Shown here: piece by piece, positions 57,096 through 64,000 of the stretch | Numbering within the stretch: position 1 is the first letter of the stretch | Layout: each line of letters begins with the position of its first letter | DNA from: Clitopilus passeckerianus | Taxonomy: Eukaryota > Basidiomycota > Agaricomycetes > Agaricales > Entolomataceae | Length of the DNA: 64,000 bases | NCBI GenBank assembly: GCA_944990035.1 | Contig: CALYLX010000155.1 | Location: 124,001 to 188,000 of the forward strand | Reading direction: 5' to 3' | Notes under the pieces: model-generated | Databases searched by the model: none | Told to the model about the DNA's origin: nothing | The model's input: only the letters and a program-made list of their open reading frames with translations | Position numbers and translations under genes: made by a program

Positions 57096-59273
57096 ATGGT
57101 TCTTACCAAGCGTAAGGTTGCCTCCAAGCCCACCAAGCCGTTCTCTCGTCCCAAGGTCTATGCTCCCCGCAAAAGGCCTCCGATGCCAAGACGTCTGCTA
57201 AGCCTCTGCAGACGAATCATCGCAATAACCTCACTCTTGGAGACTGGTTGCTCGTCTTTGATTACGTCGATAAACATCCTTCCGATTCCCAGCTTCAGGT
57301 CGTCAAACACTTCGCAACTCGAGCAGATGGTGTTCTCACCTTCACTCAATCTGCTCTGTCTCGGAAACTGCAACAGCGTCCAGAGGTGGAAGGACGCATC
57401 ACCCACACTTCCAACGCGCTGTCATTGAAGCGCCCGCGTGCCGTCGTCCGTCCTGATGTGGAGGAAGCGCTGGTGTTATGGGTCCGGCATATGGAGGAGA
57501 AGCGAGAGGTTGTGAACGGACCGATGCTTGCTGCTAAGCGAGTGATCTTCGAAGAGAGGATGAACGTGCCGAAGGAGGAGAGGCTTTCGGGAGGAGCGTG
57601 GGTGCCTTCGTTCTGTAAGGCGTATGGTCTGAAGGAGTGGAGAGCACATGGAGAGGCAGGATCCGTTGACCTGGAGGCTGTTGCGATTGAGAAAATTCGT
57701 GTTGCGGGAATCCTGGCGGGGTTTCAGAAGAAGGACATGATTAATTTTGACGAGACGAGTCTATTTCCATTGTGAGTATTCTGTGCGATTGCCGCAAAGT
57801 CTTTCTAACTGACCAATGTTGTTCCAGTGCTCCTCCGGACCGTGGACTGGCCACCAAGCAGATGAGCGGCAAGAAGAAGGACAAGTTTCGCATCACACTC
57901 GGTGTTTGCTGCAACGCCGACGGCAGCGAGAAGTTCCCACTAATCTACATTGGCAAATATGCGAAGCCTCGATGCTTCAACAAGAAGACACCAGGTGATT
58001 ATGGCTTCTACTACCGTAACAATAAGAAAGCTTGGATGAACAGAGACCTCTTTGAAGAGTGAGTAATTCTGGTTCGTTCATTGTTCACTTCTAATAAGTT
58101 CGATACAGGTGGTTAAAACATATGGACATGGAGATGATTCGACAGAAGCGCTACGTAGTCCTGTGGCTCGATAACTTCTCTGGTCATTACGTATCCTATG
58201 AGCCCCGCAATATCCTTGTCCAGTTCTTCGAGCCTAACCTCACGTCCATGGTGCAACCATGTGATGCAGGTATCATCCGCTGCATCAAGGCCCACTACCG
58301 CCGAAGCTTCTGTATTCGCGCCATTGGTCTTGATGAAGCTGGGGAAGTTGACATCTACAAGATTAACCTTCTTGAGGCGATGTTGATGGTGCAGGAAGCC
58401 TGGAAGATGGTCAGTTCCGAAAGCATTGCACATTGCTGGGAACACACCGGAATTCTCCCAGCACATCCCACTCCTCCTTCCAGCACCCGCTTGCCCATCG
58501 CCCCTCCCTCCACTACCCCTGCTGTATCCTCGATGGAGTCCCAAGCATGGGCTGTCATCGATGAGTTCATCTCGACAGATTTGACTCTGCCCCAAGTGGA
58601 GAACATGCTCCAATCCATCTTCGGCCAAGGTTATCGCGATAGCGACTGGCGCCCAGCCATGAATGCTGTTCTGAATGCTGAAGGGAATGTTCTTGAGGCT
58701 GTCGCAGCTGTGGAAACTCTGAAGGCGGCTCACGGTTCACATGCCATTGCTATCCAGGCTCCTATCCCTACCCATTCTCCTGCCTGTATACCCACCAACG
58801 CCACTTCCCCCGCAGTACCAAAAGGTCCTCCTGCATCTCTTATACAGGTTGAAGGTGACCTTCTTCAGTCGGTGGCCGAGCTGAAGAGGCGGAGGCGAGT
58901 CTTTGGACCTGACCTATCCCTTGAAGAGATCCTGGATCCTGTTGAGGAAACCGAGATTGGCGAGTCCCCTTATGCTTTCGAGGGTGGAGATGGTGAGATA
59001 GTTGCGGCAGCACGGTATTTGCAGGCTGTTAAGCAAGGGGAGATTGTAGAAATCGAGTCAGATGAGAAGGACGAGGAGGAAGGGCGGCCTCACAGGTCTA
59101 CGACCGATGTTCTGGACCTCTGCCGCGAGATGGAGGGGTTAAGTATGGAGTATGGAGAGGATGCTGAGGGTCTTGAACTTGCTCGCCATCTGCGACGTTT
59201 CCGTGTCTGTGTTCGTCGTGAGCATGTGAAGACCGCGAAGCAGCAAACCATCGACAAATTCTTCGCCTCCTAA
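57096..59273 (+). pseudogene. pogo/Tigger-type DDE transposase (DDE_1), one frameshift
   Basis: Exons as read: 57096-57771, 57828-58058, 58109-59273. The N-terminus is basic, followed by HTH-like regions of the CENP-B/pogo kind (LGDWLLVFDYVDKHPSDSQ, QSALSRKL). The catalytic triad is NFDETSLFPF, VVLWLDNFSGH and MVQPCDAGI, with 30 residues between the last two (DD30D). The long C-terminal part ends TIDKFFAS. One base is missing near 57171-57174 (AAAA where AAAAA gives a smooth frame). Without it the N-terminus is out of frame. The enzyme would cut DNA at TA sites. No clear TIRs were found, so it could be a domesticated or decayed copy. Confidence 0.8.
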
Positions 59274-59319
59274 AGTAGCGCTTACTAATTGCTACGGTCA
59301 CATGTCACATTTATCTCTA

Positions 59320-60240
59320 ATGCATAAACCTGATATCGCATTGGGACGCCATGGGTCCCGACGTTATTCCGTATCAGCAAGTCTACTGTATTCGTAAGCT
59401 CTAGCTTTGTCTTTCTTTCAACACCCTTCACCTCTTTTTTCGGGGGTCACCCAGAGAAGACGTCAATCGACATGTCGAAGCCCACCATTTCTGTACTCAC
59501 CGCACCCCAGACTTCCACCAATGTGTAGTCTACGACTCGGATGAGCCAAACGCTAGGCTCATCGGAATCGAGTACATCATCTCCCAGAAGGTAAGCCCCA
59601 CCAGCTCCATCTAAAACCTCCACTGTGGCGCATTAACCTTAACTCCACGGCAGCTTTTCGACAGTCTATCCACCGATGAGAAGAAATACTGGCATTCCCA
59701 CAAATTTGAGGTACGGTTTTTGCATCCGTATCGGCTCCCTCTCCACAAACCGACATTTCCCCGCCTTGCCGTAATAGATTGAGAGTGGCCTATTGCAAAT
59801 TGACGTAAGTTCCAAAATTTCCTCAGGCTCTCCGAATCAATCGACTCGGGCGGGGGTTGTCTCACCAGGGCTCCCGACAGGTCAAAGGACTGGTTCCGGG
59901 TTTTTTGAACGACGCCGCGGAGCAGCCCGCCATGCTTGATCTTCACAAGACGTATGGGAAAACCATTCACACCTGGGCTTTCGACGAGCATCCGGACCTG
60001 CCTCTGGGCCCTCCTCATCTCATGATGTCATACACCAAGGACGCTCAGATCCCGCATGATATGGTTAGGGCTCGGGATGAAAAGGCAGGCGTGTCGACTG
60101 AAGCGAAGAAAGAGTTGAGGAAAGGGTACCTCCCGCCCTATGAAGTTGCCGAGGGCGCGGACGCTTGGACCAAATCTGGGAAAGGAATCAAGTTTGTCGA
60201 GGAACAGGTGCCAGTCGGAGGAAATAGCACAAGCTCCTAG
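59320..60240 (+). CDS. OBAP / DUF1264-like oil-body-associated protein, 5' end uncertain
   Basis: Exons: 59320-59393 (low confidence), 59455-59590, 59654-59710, 59778-59804, 59869-60240. The core matches OBAP (DUF1264): [62 protein letters not shown] and [11 protein letters not shown]. Plant OBAPs associate with oil bodies; the fungal role is not known. Family members normally have ~40 further N-terminal residues (a helix before the HVEAHH motif). Here only a short, unlike exon could be found, and the pogo gene ends 46 bases before it. The 5' end may have been cut by that insertion. Confidence 0.7.
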
Positions 60241-60556
60241 ACGAGAAGTCAAGATGACTCTAAGATACTGATCGGTTTGTCCAAGCGTCGTTATAAATTA
60301 TCCATAATCTCTACGGAGAGTCCATGGTAGTACAATAGTACAAAGTCGCTAATAGTATGTGCGTCGAACAACCCTCACATATTACAAATTACCCCCAACC
60401 ACACTCAGTGAGGAGGAGACACTTCAACGTGAACGGAACGTAAACAGGAAATTAAAGGTACGCGAGAACGATGCGGGAAAGAAAATATTACACCACTGTT
60501 GGATAAATACTCCCAATCCGTCTAGCAGACTTCCAGCGGCTAGACTCATCGTTTGC

Positions 60557-62191
60557 TTATCGGTACCCCTGGTAGCTCTCGTAGCTCGGAGGCACCGAAT
60601 TGCTCGTCGGTGCTAACGAGGCTCTCACGGCGGCGTAGGGATCAGCATACTGCATCGTCCTGCTGACTCTGGGTTGGTCGGACAAGTCCTGGCTTATCCG
60701 ACGCGCGGGAGAGCCATAGCCACCAACAGGCGGACTAGAGGTCCCGAAACCACTAGGCGCAGGATCTGAGAATGCACCATATGCATCGATAGATGGGCGA
60801 CCAGCGGCAGGCAACGGGGAGTGGCTGGGCACTGGTGGGTTATACGAAGCACCAGAATAGCGGTTATCGTCGGTGAAAGGATTTCCCGAGGGGGGATCGT
60901 AGTGGACTTGGGGAGCTGAGGAGTGATATGAGGTGCCTTGACCACTATGTTCATCCTCATCTTCGTCTTCTTCGCGTTCATTTGCCTCCATGTCATGGGC
61001 AGGTTGGGGAATTGCGAAAGGTGGGTCACGGGCGGTGTGTTGGTGGAGTTTGCCGCTTCGCCAGTCGAGGATGAGGAGAGTGAAGGAAGCTGCCCAGAAA
61101 CCTGTTAAAGGGTCAGTAATAGAAGAAACCATCAAACCCTCCAAACATACCAAATGCTAACCACAGGAAGACGCTAGCTGCTTTCTTCGTGGCGCACCAT
61201 CCGTCAAGGCCAGCTTGGAAATCCTTGCCCTTTTCTTTGGCGTGAGGATCTTTGCTTGCGTCTTTGCATCCAGGTTGTGTGAAGGCGGAAATTGTTACAA
61301 TAAAGCTATTTGCGGGCCAACTGTTAGCATACGCTTTCTAGTAAAGTTATAAATACGCACGCAATCATCAAGCTGGCTACAGTGCCAACGGTCGTGAGGA
61401 TGAAGCTGACGCGCACTTCCTTCAAAGCGCGAGCTAGGCGATCGAGCTTGCTGTATTTTTCCCAAATAACGGGTACCAGCAGGAGGAACGCCGAAAGCAA
61501 CATCCCCGCAATAGTAATGAACAAAGTAAATCCAGAGAGCCCAGCTGTCGAACCCAACCGGCGCCAAATCAGTAAACTACGTCAGACGCGTCGAGATTGC
61601 CAGAATACGCACATGGTCCAACACCCCACTTCGCCTGGAAGGCTGCCACGCTCGCAAAACACGCCATGGAAAGGAAGTTGAAGAATATTTGTCCAGTGAA
61701 GCATATGATGGCTGGCTTCGACACGATCATCTGAAAAGGCGAGATCAAGCGAACAAAGTTAAAGTCAGCTACGCGTTCGCTAGAAGGTTTCCGAAGAAGA
61801 GAATGACCCATATCCATAACGTTGCAAAAAGAGGAATAAAGAGCAATAATATCAGCTGGCCCGCAGATGCACCCATGGACTGCGCGCACAGAAGAACATG
61901 AACTTTGATTACGTAAAAGTGTAACGGCAAGCCTTTGGCTCGGCCTTCAACCCGGTCTGTGAATGCCAAAATGAAGGGGAGATTGGCCGTTTGCGGCCAA
62001 AAATGAAAGTTCAAGAACTCTCATGGTTGACCTGACCAGAAAGAACGCAAAAGAAATGAAGAAAGGACGAAGAAACTCACATCATCGTCAAAATGAGCCG
62101 TTCCTCCTCCAGAAACCGCACTCAATGGTTTCGACCCCTTCTTGGGTCCCACTCTCGCAAACAGGTCCGTAATTGTGTCCGTAATTGGCAT
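60557..62191 (-). CDS. MARVEL-like tetraspan membrane protein
   Basis: Exons: 62081-62191, 61613-61730, 61361-61544, 61151-61305, 60557-61101. Four hydrophobic spans: IICFTGQIFFNFLSMACFASV, LSGFTLFITIAGMLLSAFLLLVPV, FILTTVGTVASLMIAFIVTISAF and a last span around WLAFGFWAASFTLLIL, then DWRSGK. The C-terminal ~170 residues are cytosolic, acidic then Pro/Ser/Tyr-rich, ending PPSYESYQGYR with PPSY (a possible WW or arrestin-binding motif). The second intron-like gap, 61731-62080, is 350 nt and much longer than its neighbours. The layout is typical of fungal MARVEL/SUR7-like proteins of the cell cortex. Confidence 0.8.
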
Positions 62192-62625
62192 TTTGGTTGG
62201 CTTTTGCCTTTAGATGAGGTGGCAGCAGTTTATGTCGGCGCTGATAGACTGGTGGCGTCAGAATCTGGTTCTTCGCAGGTTCTTCGTCCGAGTCTCGGTG
62301 TGGGTTCAGTAGAAAGAGTAGTCTTAGCTTCTCCTGAGTAGTTTAAAGCTGGGCAGTACTGGACTCTGCGCAGTAGATGTTGCAGTTGTGGAATAACCAG
62401 AAATCAAGTATCTCCGCGTAACGGTCCTGTTACAGCAACAGTGCGACGCCAAGCCCACGTGCTGTGCACAGCTTATGTCAGATGAGGTCAATCGCGAGGC
62501 GTAGGGCCTGCGCTAAGCTAGGGGAGGCTAGGGCTGCGGTAGGCAATGCAGACAAGGGTAAAGCGATACAGTATTGAACTTATTTCCTCTGTGCTATGTA
62601 TAGTATGACTCTGGCGTAAATATCT
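62192..62625. other. intergenic, nothing recognised
   Basis: 434 bp between two minus-strand genes: the MARVEL-like promoter and the OLA1 3' flank. No motif of note. Confidence 0.5.
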
Positions 62626-64000
62626 TTAACCGCCAGCCTTCCAATAAGCAATGTCACCGTCGATCACTACAAAAGAGTGTCAGCAAACTACGCATCCGGA
62701 AATTTCGGCAACAACTTACTCTCATAGGGCTTGCCTTGCTGCCTCAGCTTACCCGCAGCCTTGACAGCAGCTTCACTGCCATGCTCCTTCAAGTCCTCGT
62801 ATGCCATAATTTCACCACAGACGAATTTATTCTCAAAGTCCGAACTGCGTTAACCAATCAGCCATCCAGGCCAACGTGAGAAATGAAAGTGGAGGAAACG
62901 CACTGGATGACACCTGCAGCTTGTGGAGCCTTGGTACCTTTCCTGATCGTCCAAGCACGAACTTCATCCGGACCGCAGGTGAAGTATCGGATCAGCTATG
63001 CGGTGCGACATTATAAGGCGCAGCAGGGAACCTTGTGAAGGGAACAGACCTCTAGACTGGCATATCCAGCGTTGGTAATCTTTCCGAGAGCACTGGTAGC
63101 ACCGATCTTAGTTTCTTCCTCCTTCTTTTCCTCTGCCGACATCTGGACTAGACGTTCTTCGAGAGCGACAGAGAAAGGAATCAGAGGATCTCCTGGATTG
63201 TTCTCGTCGATCCAGCCTTTAATCTTGGGCAACCTGAAGCCAGGATATATTAATTATCTGTCGTTCGGAAAGCAGATGCATTTGACATACCACTTGTTCT
63301 TCTTCCTGACGTAGTCTTTCTCGCTGAGATTCACAAGGTAAGTGACGGGCTTGGCAGTGAGCAGCTGCAAGCTGTTCACAACATCTATCTAGTAGGGAAA
63401 AAAAGATTCAGTAAGTTGGCCAAATAACAAGAAGGGCATAGGAAGGGGTCAGAGGATATAGTTTTCTCAAAGACATAATGGGGCGTTACTCCCGTCTCGA
63501 CGAGCTGGGTTATCGAGCAAAGCTCTTTTTCATCCTTCAAGTCATAAGGGCAAGATAATCACCTATGAGGAGGAGTTAGTGGGAAGTTCAAGACGAGAGC
63601 ATTTGACCAAAGAAAGCGAAGGGAAAGGATCAGAAAAACACATTATCTCATAGATTCGTTGGGGCGTTACTCCCTTCTCGACGAGCTGGGTTTCGAGTAA
63701 TACTCTTTTTCATCACAAATTATCCCAGATGGAAGCAGAAATAGGGAATTGGAAGAGATAAGACGAGTAAGACTTACCTCTTTGTTATTCCAGTCAAACT
63801 TCCTGGCATCCCGGTTGTCGACGGTCAAAACCTTCAGCACCTTTTCCACTGTGGCCTGGGAAACAAGAAAAATGTAAGCACTACTAAGGGTCAGTTTATG
63901 ATAGCCAACATACAATTTCCTCTTTCTTAGCCTTGTCAGCAAGACTGTTACTTCCGAGCGAACGCCCGGTCTTCTTCAAGTTGTCGAGGTGCTTCTCCAC
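62626..64000 (-). CDS. OLA1: OLA1/YchF Obg-like ATPase, C-terminal part (runs off the right edge)
   Basis: Exons visible: 63914-64000+, 63778-63855, 63291-63388, 63050-63233, 62904-62995, 62720-62844, 62626-62666. Typical YchF sequence: [35 protein letters not shown], then the TGS-like domain [44 protein letters not shown] and [23 protein letters not shown]1 binds ATP rather than GTP and has roles in translation and stress. The N-terminal nucleotide-binding domain lies beyond the window. The intron 63389-63777 is 389 nt and contains two copies of a ~88-nt unit. Confidence 0.93.
63449..63535 (-). ncRNA. candidate intronic box C/D snoRNA-like unit, copy 1
   Basis: In the long OLA1 intron, on the host strand. 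It runs from a weak box C (AGGATGA) to CTGA (box D). Its centre (GTCGAGACGGGAGTAACGCCCC) is shared with copy 2 except for single changes, while the segment just before CTGA differs. Flanks do not pair well, so the assignment is tentative. Confidence 0.3.
63630..63716 (-). ncRNA. candidate intronic box C/D snoRNA-like unit, copy 2
   Basis: The same layout as copy 1, 181 bases upstream in the transcript, with a perfect box C (GTGATGA) and box D (CTGA), about 87 nt in total. It shares the central segment with copy 1 and has a TGAGA that could serve as C'. Its putative guide before box D differs. I could not match a guide to rRNA by eye. Confidence 0.38.

Noticed and set aside
61769..62014. 80-codon frame with a transmembrane-like stretch inside the MARVEL-like gene's long intron
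   Set aside because: Including it as an exon breaks the reading frame with exon 1 (phase 0), and the four-span protein is complete without it.
63449..63716. complementarity between plus-strand GTTACTCCC in the OLA1 intron and the conserved GGGAGTAAC of 25S rRNA
   Set aside because: The match is only 9-10 nt and lies on the strand opposite the host transcript, with no box D after it; too weak to claim a guide.

Overview
The window reads as nuclear DNA of a filamentous basidiomycete, most likely an agaricomycete. Genes are dense, carry many introns (mostly 48-65 nt, GT-AG), and include typical basidiomycete families: a fungal alpha-galactosidase, a laminarinase-like GH16 enzyme, small secreted and GPI-type proteins, and a multi-pass membrane protein of a fungal type. 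Two tRNA genes have introns at the eukaryotic position 37/38. I cannot name the genus. All gene models were spliced by hand from the sequence.

Positions 1-16.3 kb are a transposon-rich block. It holds the 3' end of an LTR retrotransposon (1 to about 900); a Tc1-type DNA transposon (2824-4430) with two in-frame stops; a complete Ty3/gypsy chromovirus insertion on the minus strand (5539-12784), with identical 485-bp LTRs and a CCCCT target duplication; and a second, different Tc1-type element (14013-15622). The chromovirus is the richest object in the window. It has a predicted self-priming primer-binding site, a -1 frameshift heptamer between gag and pol, a chromodomain, and two extra reading frames in the env position.

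Positions 16.6-54.4 kb are a compact host region: RAE1; a DDT/WHIM-PHD chromatin protein; a serine hydrolase; the RNA helicase DBP2, with a 638-nt intron; a Rap/Rsr1-like GTPase; an SR-type cyclophilin; eIF4B; a decayed GH16 gene; UBA4 and APC10, head to head; a GH27 alpha-galactosidase; two surface or secreted proteins; tRNA-Phe; a Nudix hydrolase; tRNA-Met; NUP159; pICln; an SH3 protein; a Cys-rich GPI-type protein; and a membrane protein. Several of these act in mRNA synthesis, splicing, export and translation (RAE1, NUP159, DBP2, cyclophilin, pICln, eIF4B). They are not an operon, and the grouping may be chance.

Positions 54.4-64 kb contain a non-coding stretch with a dispersed CATGGGACACG repeat, a pogo-type DDE transposase gene with one frameshift, an OBAP-like gene whose 5' end looks altered beside it, a MARVEL-like membrane protein, and the 3' part of the OLA1/YchF ATPase gene, whose 389-nt intron carries a duplicated snoRNA-like unit.
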